Shown here: positions 8,823-17,976 of the stretch, one piece after another
How the letters are laid out: every line of letters begins with the position of its first letter
Numbering within the stretch: position 1 is the first letter of the stretch
NCBI RefSeq assembly: GCF_900110145.1
Contig: NZ_FOCP01000029.1
Coordinates: 1 to 36,750 of the forward strand
Length of the DNA: 36,750 nt
Source: Nitrosomonas marina
GTDB lineage: Bacteria > Pseudomonadota > Gammaproteobacteria > Burkholderiales > Nitrosomonadaceae
Direction: 5' to 3'
The notes under the pieces: generated by a model
The model's input: the letters and a program-made list of their open reading frames with translations, nothing else
Database searches by the model: none
What the model was told of the DNA's origin: nothing
Made by a program: the position numbers and the translations under genes

Positions 8823-9008
8823 TTGACTGAGAAGCGACAATCCAGGAATGATAAAGGGTGGAAGTCTGCCCAAAAATCGAGTCATAATATTGACTCTAGG
8901 ATTGTTGACGTTGTTCGTTTTCTTGCTCGTCGTTCAGCCGAACAAGATTACAAGCGCCATTTGATGAGTACCACGTCTTTAACGCAAAAGTCAGATACGG
9001 AGTCTTAA
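8823..9008 (+). CDS. Small protein encoded just upstream of the serine recombinase
   Basis: 61 residues from a TTG at 8823, chosen because GGAGG lies 8 bases upstream (8810-8814); the ATG at 8739 in the same frame lacks a ribosome site. The protein is basic and polar, with a helical core (IVDVVRFLARRSAEQDYKR). Its stop lies 2 bases before the ATG of the recombinase, so the two are surely co-translated. Small genes in this position are common next to large serine recombinases and may be accessory or directionality factors, but I do not recognise the family and the role is inferred from position. Confidence 0.55.
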   Translation: MTEKRQSRNDKGWKSAQKSSHNIDSRIVDVVRFLARRSAEQDYKRHLMSTTSLTQKSDTES

Positions 9009-9010
9009 AC

Positions 9011-10837
<1,827 letters not shown>

Positions 10838-10962
10838 ATAATGTAGTATTTATTTGTGTTGAGCAGTATCTAATAAATTCAATAAAGATTAATAAACACA
10901 ATAGGATGCACTTTATTCCGCTTTTCGTTGTGTTGATTGATATTCCGATATATACTTAATTC

Positions 10963-10985
10963 GTGGTGACATATTGGTGACATGA
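10963..10985 (+). repeat. Left copy of a 23-bp end motif (candidate integrase arm sites)
   Basis: The motif is two direct TGGTGACAT copies separated by A/T bases. It matches 18489-18511 at 22 of 23 positions and in the same orientation. It lies 125 bp inside the left attachment repeat and just upstream of the integrase gene. Paired short repeats near both ends are expected for arm-type binding sites of tyrosine integrases. Confidence 0.65.
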
Positions 10986-11006
10986 AATTAAGTATAGGCA
11001 ATTGGC

Positions 11007-12368
11007 ATGACAGAAAAAAAACTTATCGAATCTGCCGATAAGGTGACATTGACAAGTGTCAGAGTCGATAACCTTAAATGCCCTGAAGGTAAAACTAGGG
11101 TTTATCTTTGGGATAAAGAAACAAAAGGCTTCGGTATCATCGCTACCGCTGGCGGATCAAAATCCTTCATCTTCCAATCCAAGATACACGGCAAATCAGT
11201 CCGAATAACAATTGGCCACGTTAAAGTGTGGAGCATTCCAGATGCCAGATCTGAAGCTCGTCGATTTCAAGTTTTAATTGATAAGGGTATTGATCCGAGA
11301 CAAGAAGCAGCGGAGAAAAGAAAAATAGCTGAATTTTCGAGATCAGAATCTAAACGTAAATCCATGCTGGTTAGTGAAGCTTGGAACGCGTATCTTTCTT
11401 ACCAAAAAGACAAAATGCAACGCCGCCATATTGAGCGCGGCAAAAAATGGGGTGAGCGCCATTTAAGAGATCATGAAAACCTATCCCAGGTTGGTGGAGA
11501 AATAAAGAAGCGTGGTGGAGGAATCACGAAGCAGGGCGTATTGTTTCCATTGTTGCAAATGAAAATGGTCGAGATTAACGCAGTAGTTTTGAAAGGCTGG
11601 TTGAAGCAAGAAGCGCCAATTAGATCAAACAACGCCCGACAGGGTTTTGAGATGTTTCGTGCCTTTTGGCGATGGTGTGCAACATATCCAGAATATGCAA
11701 GTATCATTGATATTCAAGCGGTAGAAAGTAAGGAATTACGGGACGAGATACCCAGCCGCAAAAGTAAGAAATTTGATGTATTGCAAAGAGCGCATTTGCC
11801 AATATGGTTTAAAGCGGTTCGAGACATAAACAATCCTGCAATTTCAGCGTATCTACAAGGTTTGTTATTGCTTGGTTGTCGACGTGAAGAGCTGGCCTGG
11901 TTGCGTTGGGAAGATGTAGATTTTCAATGGAATAGTTTATGGATAAAGGACAAGGTTTATGAAGAAGGTCGTAAAATTCCATTGACACCTTATTTTTGTA
12001 GTTTAATAGCTGCATTGCCACGCCGTAATGAATGGGTATTTAGCAGCCCTACATCATCCAGTGGCCGCATAGTAGAGCCACGTATCCCCCATAATAGAGC
12101 TTTATCAATTGCCGGTTTACCATCTTTAACACTGCACGGATTGAGAAGAACTTTTGCAAGTTTGGCTGAGTGGGTGGAGATGCCGCGAGGTGTAATAGCG
12201 CAGATAATGGGACATGCGCCAAGTGCTACAGCCGAGCGTCATTATATAGATCGACCGCTTGAGTTATTGGCAGTATGGCATGGAAAATATGAAAAATGGA
12301 TATTAGAACAAGCCGGAATTGAATACATAACGACTAAACAAGGGTTACACGCAGTAGCCGCCACCTGA
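11007..12368 (+). CDS. int: Tyrosine-type integrase of the tRNA-fMet element
   Basis: 453 residues. Residues ~14-110 match the N-terminal DNA-binding domain (DUF4102-like: GFGIIATAGGSKSFIFQS, then RITIGH and DARSEA). A core-binding domain follows, then the catalytic domain with the full residue set: R292 (GCRREEL), a Lys in the VYEEGRKIPL strand region, H377-x-x-R380 (LHGLRRTF), H403 (MGHAPS) and Y413 (RHYID). It would catalyse recombination between the 50-bp tRNA-derived core sites. The ~40 residues after the Tyr form a C-terminal tail. The start ATG at 11007 has no strong Shine-Dalgarno; paired TGGTGACAT motifs at 10963-10985 overlap the likely promoter, so the integrase may repress itself. 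The P4-like family often uses tRNA genes. Confidence 0.93.
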   Translation: MTEKKLIESADKVTLTSVRVDNLKCPEGKTRVYLWDKETKGFGIIATAGGSKSFIFQSKIHGKSVRITIGHVKVWSIPDARSEARRFQVLIDKGIDPRQEAAEKRKIAEFSRSESKRKSMLVSEAWNAYLSYQKDKMQRRHIERGKKWGERHLRDHENLSQVGGEIKKRGGGITKQGVLFPLLQMKMVEINAVVLKGWLKQEAPIRSNNARQGFEMFRAFWRWCATYPEYASIIDIQAVESKELRDEIPSRKSKKFDVLQRAHLPIWFKAVRDINNPAISAYLQGLLLLGCRREELAWLRWEDVDFQWNSLWIKDKVYEEGRKIPLTPYFCSLIAALPRRNEWVFSSPTSSSGRIVEPRIPHNRALSIAGLPSLTLHGLRRTFASLAEWVEMPRGVIAQIMGHAPSATAERHYIDRPLELLAVWHGKYEKWILEQAGIEYITTKQGLHAVAAT

Positions 12369-12385
12369 CGGAATCGGGCAAGTGC

Positions 12386-12418
12386 GGGGTTATCAGGTGA
12401 CGCAACACCTAACACCCC
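12386..12418. other. Two-part hairpin after the integrase gene
   Basis: An outer stem, GGGGT (12386-12390) with ACCCC (12414-12418), encloses an inner stem, AGGTG (12395-12399) with CACCT (12406-12410). It lies in the short gap between int and the next ORF. No T tract follows, so it may be an RNA structure or protein site and not a terminator. Confidence 0.35.
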
Positions 12419-12452
12419 TAACCACAATATAAACTAGAAAGGAGTTTAAATC

Positions 12453-12752
12453 ATGGCTAAGACAAAGTATACAAAACAACTCAGAATACTGACAGCACCT
12501 CAAGCTGAAAAACAAAACTGTACCCAGACCAAAGCAAGAAAAGCAACAGTTATCAATTTAGACCATAAGCGTATCGAGGAAGAGTTTAAATGGATAAATG
12601 AATTCTTTGAGCTTAGGCTCACATCCACAGAAGATCAGCGAGAGGCAATTGCTAAGTACGTTGATATTATGAGCAGAAGACCAGAAAGCATGGATCAAGA
12701 GAGGTTTAGTAGACGATTGGATGAGTTATTGGAATACATAAGACGCACATAA
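12453..12752 (+). CDS. Small protein of unknown function
   Basis: 99 residues with a strong ribosome site, AAAGGAG, 8 bases before the ATG. The N-terminus is basic (MAKTKYTKQLRI, then TKARKA). The C-terminal half is charged and helix-forming (EDQREAIAKYVDIMSRRPES, then RRLDELLEYIRR). No membrane segment. The basic plus helical makeup would suit a DNA-binding or regulatory protein, but no HTH is clear. It lies between integrase and replication genes, where satellites often carry regulators. Confidence 0.6.
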   Translation: MAKTKYTKQLRILTAPQAEKQNCTQTKARKATVINLDHKRIEEEFKWINEFFELRLTSTEDQREAIAKYVDIMSRRPESMDQERFSRRLDELLEYIRRT

Positions 12753-12852
12753 CATAACTGTTCACCACCTCTAGCCCGGCCAGGCGAAAAGCGGAAACCT
12801 TCACCGCCTGGGGTGGTATCTCCTGAAGGTGTGCTTGAAGGGGTGCGTAATA

Positions 12853-13509
12853 GTGAGACAGATATTTCAAGACCACGGTGAAATTGATCATGTCATCTAT
12901 TTGATAGAGGAACAATGGAACGACACTCACCGCAACCAATATGAAATGCGTACTGCAAAATGTTTAGCAGATTTTTTGCGGGATGAGCTTTTAAGCAATG
13001 GCAATACCGAGCCAAGTGAGATAGTCGATGCAAATGAGATAGTGTTTTGGTATTTAGATAAAAGAGTATCACCAGACATGTGGCAATATGCGTTTGCAGA
13101 TTGTCTTGCGTCCCTACTACTATATTTTTATGAGCCTGCGGGTATTACTGATGATGTATATGAAAGATTAGAAAGGAATAATCAAATAAATGATCTTCGC
13201 GAAAAGTGTGTAAAAGTACTACACGCTGATCTTGCGCGTATTAGCGCTGCAAAAATAAATCGAATGACGCCTTTTGCTGAAACTGGGCGCAAGACAATAT
13301 TAGGCGGCAAATTAGGGCATGAAAAAGTTTACGGCGATCAAGCTAGTAAAGACGCAGAGCGTAAGCTATGGCAAGAATGGGTAAATGAAGAAATAGAACA
13401 GAATCCGAATCTTTCATTCGAGAAGATTAAAAAAAATGTAGAAAAAAAGAAACCAGTATCAGTGCATCAACTTAAACGACATACACAAGACCCCAGAAAA
13501 AAAACTTAG
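12853..13509 (+). CDS. Protein of unknown function in the integrated element
   Basis: 218 residues from the GTG at 12853, chosen because GAAGGGG lies 9 bases upstream; a GTG at 12829 in frame would add eight residues. The protein is acidic in its first half, with aromatic-rich helices (FWYLDKRVSPDMWQYAFADC, then LLLYFYEP). The second half is basic (KTILGGKLGHEKVYGDQASK and a Lys-rich end, QLKRHTQDPRKKT) and could bind nucleic acid. No family recognised. Position just upstream of the AlpA-like and primase genes suggests a replication or regulatory role, with no direct evidence. Confidence 0.6.
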   Translation: MRQIFQDHGEIDHVIYLIEEQWNDTHRNQYEMRTAKCLADFLRDELLSNGNTEPSEIVDANEIVFWYLDKRVSPDMWQYAFADCLASLLLYFYEPAGITDDVYERLERNNQINDLREKCVKVLHADLARISAAKINRMTPFAETGRKTILGGKLGHEKVYGDQASKDAERKLWQEWVNEEIEQNPNLSFEKIKKNVEKKKPVSVHQLKRHTQDPRKKT

Positions 13510-13589
13510 TGCAGTACTCCCACTGCACAAACTTTAATGTTTATTCTGAAACCATCTCAACACCGCCTAATGGCAAAGGATGGTTCAAA

Positions 13590-13805
13590 ATGCAAACAGC
13601 TTCAAATCAAGAGTTCCCACAAATCGAGCATGTCACACGCTCACACATCCCAACCGAACAAGCTTCGTACTACCTAAACAGAAAACCTCAGACGCTCAGA
13701 ACCTGGGCATGTTTTGAGAATGGACTGATTCGACCTGTCAGAATAAATGGCCGATTAGCCTGGCCGGTCAAGGAAATCAAGAAAATACTTGGTGTGGAGG
13801 TGTAA
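13590..13805 (+). CDS. AlpA-like helix-turn-helix regulator / excisionase
   Basis: 71 residues from the ATG at 13590, which has AAAGGA 9 bases upstream; the longer in-frame start at 13509 has no ribosome site. IPTEQASYYLNRKPQTLRTW reads as a winged HTH of the MerR/AlpA/excisionase type, followed by the wing RPVRINGRLAWPVKEIKKIL. Small proteins of this family in P4-like elements switch on the integrase or act as excisionases. It ends 2 bases before the primase-like gene, so the two are probably one transcript. Likely targets are the repeated end motifs or the palindromes upstream of the capsid gene. Confidence 0.75.
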   Translation: MQTASNQEFPQIEHVTRSHIPTEQASYYLNRKPQTLRTWACFENGLIRPVRINGRLAWPVKEIKKILGVEV

Positions 13806-13807
13806 CC

Positions 13808-14704
13808 ATGCCTACAAACAGAAACGCCAGCGGGCAGGCTGGCGCAAGTGTATCTCAAAACTATCTACCACAAGATTATATCATTGCGCAGCAATTCCGC
13901 CAAGAAATGGAATCCTATGGGATTAAGTTTTCTGGTGAGATCATACCCGATGGGAATATTCACCGGTTTTATATAGAAGGCCACAAGCGGGGCACACTGA
14001 ACGGGGCCTATACATTTCACCTTGATGGATGTCCCGCTGGTTGGTTTATGGACCATACACGCGGCATATCGCAGACATGGCGATTCAGGAGCGGCTCGAA
14101 AATTTCCGCTTATGATCCGATTAAAATTGCCGAAGCTAGACAGCGGCGCGAAGCGGAACGGTTGCAAGCACACGAAAAATCAGCGGAGAAGGCCGCTTAT
14201 ATCAATCAATTCGCTGTGCCAGCTATTAATCATCCATATCTGACGGCAAAGCGGATACAGTCGCATGGAACGCTGATATATAAGGATAAGCTTATCGTTC
14301 CGATCTATAACGAGTCTGACCGCTTGGTTAATCTGCAATTTATCGAGGCCGATGGAACAAAACGCTTTTTATCCGGCGGACGTAAGCGCGGTTGTTTTTA
14401 CACTATTGGCGATCTGACGCACACAGTATTGATATGCGAAGGTTTCGCAACCGGCGCAAGTTTGCACGAGGACACCAGCCAACGAGTTGTTATCGCATTT
14501 GACGCGGGCAATCTTTTACCGGTGGCGCGGAATATTCGCGAATTGTCACCAGATAGCGAAATAATCATTTGTGCAGATAACGACATTTCCGGTGTTGGGC
14601 AGGCAAAAGCTACCGAGGCAGCATTATCAATCGGTGCAAAGGTTTTGACACCGCCAACACCTGGCACTGATTGGAACGACGTTATAACCGGGGGTGTGTC
14701 ATGA
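13808..14704 (+). CDS. Toprim-domain primase-like protein
   Basis: 298 residues. Residues ~30-105 (MESYGIKFSGEIIPDGNIHR through GWFMDHTRG) resemble the N-terminal region of phage and plasmid primases of the P4/DUF5906-associated type. The Toprim fold is at ~200-290: VLICEGFATGASLHE carries E211, and IIICADND carries D257 and D259, the acidic metal-binding residues. No zinc-ribbon CxxC pairs are visible, so primer synthesis is likely but not certain. It would prime replication of the excised element together with the ATPase encoded by the next gene, whose ATG overlaps its stop (ATGA). Confidence 0.8.
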   Translation: MPTNRNASGQAGASVSQNYLPQDYIIAQQFRQEMESYGIKFSGEIIPDGNIHRFYIEGHKRGTLNGAYTFHLDGCPAGWFMDHTRGISQTWRFRSGSKISAYDPIKIAEARQRREAERLQAHEKSAEKAAYINQFAVPAINHPYLTAKRIQSHGTLIYKDKLIVPIYNESDRLVNLQFIEADGTKRFLSGGRKRGCFYTIGDLTHTVLICEGFATGASLHEDTSQRVVIAFDAGNLLPVARNIRELSPDSEIIICADNDISGVGQAKATEAALSIGAKVLTPPTPGTDWNDVITGGVS

Positions 14705-15804
14705 GTATTTTGGACATGGCGAAGGCACCGGACTGCGAACCACCTGAAGAGAAATTCGACCTATCAAAATTCAATGTGACCAATATGGTAGATGAAATGA
14801 AAAAACAAATGCGCGATGATGTTTTTGTTTTAGACGGTGTCGCACTACAAGGCCAGGCGACGGCGCTGTACGCGAAACCGAATACCGGTAAGACGCTACT
14901 TACTATAAAAATGTTAACTGACAGCGTAGAAGCCGGGCGAATCGATGGGCAGAACGTTTACTACGTCAATGCTGACGACTCATTCAAAGGGGCAGTGACG
15001 AAGGGTGAAATATTCAAAAATCATAACATAAACATGTTGGTACCGGGTTTCAATGACTTCGATCCGAAAAACTTCACGCGGCACATGGATCAAATGGTCA
15101 TAGACAATACCGCCAATGGCACGATTATCGTGCTCGATACGCTTAAAAAATTTACAAACCTGATGAATAAAGACGGATGTTCAAATTTTATGGCGGTGGC
15201 GCGGCGCTTTGTCACTGGCGGCGGAACGCTGATTTTATTGGCACACACCAACAAGCGGCGGGATGATGACAAGCGGCTGGTGGCTGGCGGGACTTCGGAT
15301 GTTATTGATGATGCGGACTGCGCTTACCTGATCGACAGCAACACGCCAAAACAGGATGACACGGAAAAGGTGGTGGTATTCGAAAACATTAAAAACCGTG
15401 GAAATGTTGAACGTGAACTCTGCTTTACTTACTCAATCGAGCAACGTCCATATGGCTACTTATTGGATTCGGTGTCAAGGCGATCAGGTGCAGACATGAG
15501 CAATGCAAAGGCAGAAGCCGAGGCAGCAAAGCAATTTGAAAAAGACGAAGCCGCCATTGATGCCATTGCGGAAGTTTTATCAAACGGAGCGAAGCCGAAG
15601 ACGGAGCTAATCAGGGACGCCAATCAAAGCAGTGGGATATCACAAGCGGTACTGCGAAAAGTGCTAGAGCGATACACGGGCACAGCAAAGAAGAAGCGTA
15701 GCGTGTGGGGCGTGACCATTAGCGAACACAACACCAAGACTTATTACCTACTTTCTAACGCGGCGACGGCGGAAGACTACGTTAACGCCAAAGAAGGATA
15801 TTAG
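14701..15804 (+). CDS. RecA-fold ATPase / RepA-like replicative helicase
   Basis: 367 residues from the ATG at 14701, which overlaps the primase stop; the longer frame start at 14671 lies within the primase. Walker A is YAKPNTGKTLL with K64 and T65; Walker B is GTIIVLDTL with D146. TLILLAHTNKR fits the next conserved strand. This is the AAA_25/RepA pattern of hexameric helicases from mobile elements. The C-terminal ~90 residues (AAIDAIAEVLSNGAKPKTEL, then ISQAVLRKVLERY) look like a winged-helix DNA-binding domain that could recognise the repeats just downstream. With the Toprim protein it forms the replication module. Confidence 0.82.
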   Translation: MSILDMAKAPDCEPPEEKFDLSKFNVTNMVDEMKKQMRDDVFVLDGVALQGQATALYAKPNTGKTLLTIKMLTDSVEAGRIDGQNVYYVNADDSFKGAVTKGEIFKNHNINMLVPGFNDFDPKNFTRHMDQMVIDNTANGTIIVLDTLKKFTNLMNKDGCSNFMAVARRFVTGGGTLILLAHTNKRRDDDKRLVAGGTSDVIDDADCAYLIDSNTPKQDDTEKVVVFENIKNRGNVERELCFTYSIEQRPYGYLLDSVSRRSGADMSNAKAEAEAAKQFEKDEAAIDAIAEVLSNGAKPKTELIRDANQSSGISQAVLRKVLERYTGTAKKKRSVWGVTISEHNTKTYYLLSNAATAEDYVNAKEGY

Positions 15805-15825
15805 CCTAGCGTGGCTGCTGTTCTG

Positions 15826-16032
15826 GTGAAAAACTGTGGTGTATGTGAAAAACTGAAAATCTAAAAATCTAAATAAACTAATAAAACTAAAGAAACTGTA
15901 AAAACTGTGAAAACTAAGACCACATGCGGCTTTCAGATGTGCGTCATACGAGTGCAGCGGCTAAGGTCACAGGAGCGCTTTTACTTTGGAGTAATACCTA
16001 TTTCCAGTTTTCACAGTTTTTCAGTTTTTCAC
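15826..16032. repeat. Iteron-like repeats with inverted symmetry: candidate replication origin
   Basis: GTGAAAAACTG occurs at 15826-15836 and 15845-15855. A near copy, GTAAAAACTGTGAAAACT, is at 15898-15915. The right side has the inverse: CAGTTTTCAC at 16005-16014, CAGTTTTTC at 16014-16022 and CAGTTTTTCAC at 16022-16032. The 16 bp at 15900-15915 are the perfect reverse complement of 16006-16021, around a 90-bp centre. The whole lies directly after the primase and helicase genes. Repeats of this kind bind initiators at plasmid and satellite origins; the A+T-rich stretch at ~15855-15897 could melt. Confidence 0.65.
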
Positions 16033-16075
16033 ACACCGCTAGTTTTTTAGTTTATCCGGCACGAAAAATCAAAAT

Positions 16076-16249
16076 ATGAATATTGTTGCAGACAGACCGG
16101 CAACTGATTTGATTCAGTTGGAAATGGTCAGAGCATGGCTTTTTAAGATTGGTGAGCCGGAAGAGGATCATTTCATTGTTTTGGAGAAATGCAAAAGCGA
16201 TCCTGAAGCAATGGAGTATTTCTTGATGCATGCAAACGGAGAAATTTAA
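16076..16249 (+). CDS. 57-residue ORF of unknown function
   Basis: The ORF runs from ATG at 16076 to TAA at 16247-16249. The peptide is acidic (PEEDHFIVLEKCKSDPEAME), with an amphipathic helix near its start (DLIQLEMVRAWLFKIG). It has coding-like composition and fills the gap between the iterons and the capsid promoter. No strong Shine-Dalgarno is visible, so expression is uncertain. Not recognised. Confidence 0.45.
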   Translation: MNIVADRPATDLIQLEMVRAWLFKIGEPEEDHFIVLEKCKSDPEAMEYFLMHANGEI

Positions 16250-16301
16250 TTATCTTAGTCATTGAAATCATTGAAAAAAACACCACACATTACATGATAT
16301 A

Positions 16302-16310
16302 TGTTATAAT
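16302..16310 (+). promoter_or_regulatory. Extended -10 promoter candidate for the capsid gene
   Basis: TGTTATAAT combines a perfect TATAAT hexamer (16305-16310) with the TGn extension. No good -35 is seen at the right distance, which suits an activator-dependent or extended -10 promoter. Transcription from here would give a ~175-base leader before the capsid start. Confidence 0.5.
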
Positions 16311-16321
16311 TCAAAGAGTTA

Positions 16322-16425
16322 CTAACGAGACGTTGATAACAAACAATCGCAGCGAGTTACGAGACGAGCTTCTTGTGATTGATGGCGAAAGTCTGAAGTG
16401 TTTTGTATGGCTAACGAGACGTTAG
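16322..16425. repeat. Repeated AACGAGACGTT motifs in the capsid leader
   Basis: CTAACGAGACGTT occurs at 16322-16334 and 16411-16423; a partial copy, ACGAGACG, is at 16359-16366. The second copy extends to the perfect palindrome CTAACG-AGA-CGTTAG (16411-16425). The motifs lie between the promoter candidate and the capsid gene. They could be operators for the element's HTH protein, or RNA hairpins. Confidence 0.6.
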
Positions 16426-16490
16426 CGCGAAATGGCAGCAAGGCATAGCTTTAAAGATTATTCAAATCAATTACTTTGGAGAATTTTAAT

Positions 16491-17615
16491 ATGACGCAAG
16501 TAAGCGAAAAAGACCCTGTAGAAGTTGTTAAGGCCGCATTCAGCGAATTCCAGGAAGCGCATAATAAGCGGTATAACGAGCTGCAAAGTCAAACTGACCG
16601 GCTGGAAGAGCTGCTAAACCGTCCTGGCGCACTGGACGCAACGCTTGATAGCTTATACGGCAACAAAAGAGCGAAACGTTGCGCTGTAACGAGTGACGGC
16701 AGGAAGCTGCCTATTCTGGCGAAGGATGAAAGTTTTGCTGCGCATCACCCAGTTAACCGAAATGAGCCAGAGCAATGGAGCATTGGAGACTTTGTTAAGC
16801 AAAGTATGGGTGTTGCTCAACGTCAGAATAGCGCATTAGAGACTGGTGCGGCTACGGTTCCAACGTTCTTGGGTTCGCGGATTGTTGACGATATTCGAGC
16901 GCGGAACACACTGATCCGAGCCGGAGCAATGACATTGCCAATCGACGGTAAAACGGTAATCAGTAGAATCGATGCTGACCCGACGGTTTACGTTCACACT
17001 GAAGCGGCGGCGGATATTAGCACGTCATTACCGACATTCACGCCAATAACACTGGAACCAAAAACGTTGGTGGCGCAGGTGCCTCTAAGTGTCGAGTTGG
17101 TTGCAGATTCGGCTAATCTGGATTCATTGCTGCGGACAAGCCTGGCGGCTGCATTCGCTGCTAAGTTGGATACCGTTGGTATAACTGCACTGCTGGCTGA
17201 TTCAGATATTGAAGAATCGGCAAGTGGACAAGACCCGGCAACATGGGCGGGCGTCGTGGCTGCCGTTGGTGAACATCTTGGTAATGATGGTGATCTGCCT
17301 TCATCGCTAATTTCCAACGCGGCTGAATTCAACACCAGAAACAGTGAAACCGTTACCGCTGGTGAATGGCTAGGACGTCCTCAATATCTTGATGGTATGG
17401 CTGATTTGTTTTCAACGTCGATGACGGCGGGCAAGTTTCTTCTTGGTGATTTTGCTACCGGCCTGATACTGGCTGTTCGTCAGGATATGCGTTTAGAGCT
17501 GATCCGCTGGAATGGTTTGAGCGATGCGACACATGCGCTGGTTGCTTACATGCGCGGACAGTTCTATGTGACGCAGCCTAGAAGCCTGTTTAGAGGTTTG
17601 AAGACGGTAGTTTAA
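16491..17615 (+). CDS. HK97-fold phage major capsid protein
   Basis: 374 residues from the ATG at 16491, preceded by TTTGGAGAA. Residues ~10-50 form a charged coiled coil like the HK97 delta (scaffold) domain, followed by a linker to ~105. The capsid domain starts at ~115 with TGAATVPTFLGSRIVDDIRA. It continues through VISRIDADPTVYVHTEAAAD (E-loop region), VAQVPLSVELVADS, the long spine helix LLRTSLAAAFAAKLDTVGIT and the closing strands (GKFLLGDFATGLILAVRQDM, then YMRGQFYVTQPRSLFRGLK). The family self-assembles into icosahedral heads and normally sits with portal, protease and terminase genes. None is present here. It could form small capsids, redirect a helper phage, or have a non-viral role. 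It is followed by a terminator, so it is its own transcription unit. Confidence 0.88.
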   Translation: MTQVSEKDPVEVVKAAFSEFQEAHNKRYNELQSQTDRLEELLNRPGALDATLDSLYGNKRAKRCAVTSDGRKLPILAKDESFAAHHPVNRNEPEQWSIGDFVKQSMGVAQRQNSALETGAATVPTFLGSRIVDDIRARNTLIRAGAMTLPIDGKTVISRIDADPTVYVHTEAAADISTSLPTFTPITLEPKTLVAQVPLSVELVADSANLDSLLRTSLAAAFAAKLDTVGITALLADSDIEESASGQDPATWAGVVAAVGEHLGNDGDLPSSLISNAAEFNTRNSETVTAGEWLGRPQYLDGMADLFSTSMTAGKFLLGDFATGLILAVRQDMRLELIRWNGLSDATHALVAYMRGQFYVTQPRSLFRGLKTVV

Positions 17616-17976
17616 AGTTAACTCCCCCGGCGTGAACGGGTAAATTCGCGGCTGGCGGAATAGCTGTAAGCGGCCAGTATAATTGAAACTGCTTCAGTGC
17701 CTGCGGTGTCGTTCTCACGTGGCAGGCGTTTTGACTGGAATAAAGCAGATAGTAGGATTAACGTAGAGCGATTATTCCCAAGGTGTCAATGGTATGGCAT
17801 ACCCCGAGGCGAAATCTTTGAAGGGAAGGGCTTTGAGTACCGCGATCAACCGTTGGCGTGCTAAACGTCCACAAAAAAGATAAAAAGAATCCCCGCCTAT
17901 CCAAATCTCTACTGCAGTAAGCTTTATGTACCGCACCCGCCCGAAATTTTTGCGCAGCCAAGTTAAAAAAACAGCT
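17616..17976. other. Gap after the capsid gene; no convincing gene
   Basis: It contains the terminator candidate at 17699-17732 and an inverted repeat around CTGGC / GCCAG near 17655-17680. A 29-codon ORF (17794-17883, plus, starting MAYPEAKSLKG and ending in basic residues) is too short to support. Overlapping minus-strand frames of 67-86 codons have no ribosome site or recognisable motif. Confidence 0.5.
17699..17732 (+). terminator. Terminator candidate after the capsid gene
   Basis: GCCTGC (17699-17704) pairs with GCAGGC (17722-17727), followed by GTTTT. The 17-base loop contains further partial pairing (GTG with CAC). It lies 84 bases after the capsid stop. Confidence 0.55.

Noticed and set aside
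12780..12808. Inverted repeat CAGG / CCTG with inner GCGG / CCGC as a terminator
   Set aside because: The stems are short and mutually exclusive in part, and no T tract follows.
16271..16310. TTGAAA as the -35 of the capsid promoter
   Set aside because: It is 28 bases from TATAAT, too far for a standard promoter; the extended -10 reading was kept.
17794..17883. 29-codon basic ORF on the plus strand
   Set aside because: Too short, with no clear ribosome site or family; it lies after the capsid terminator candidate.
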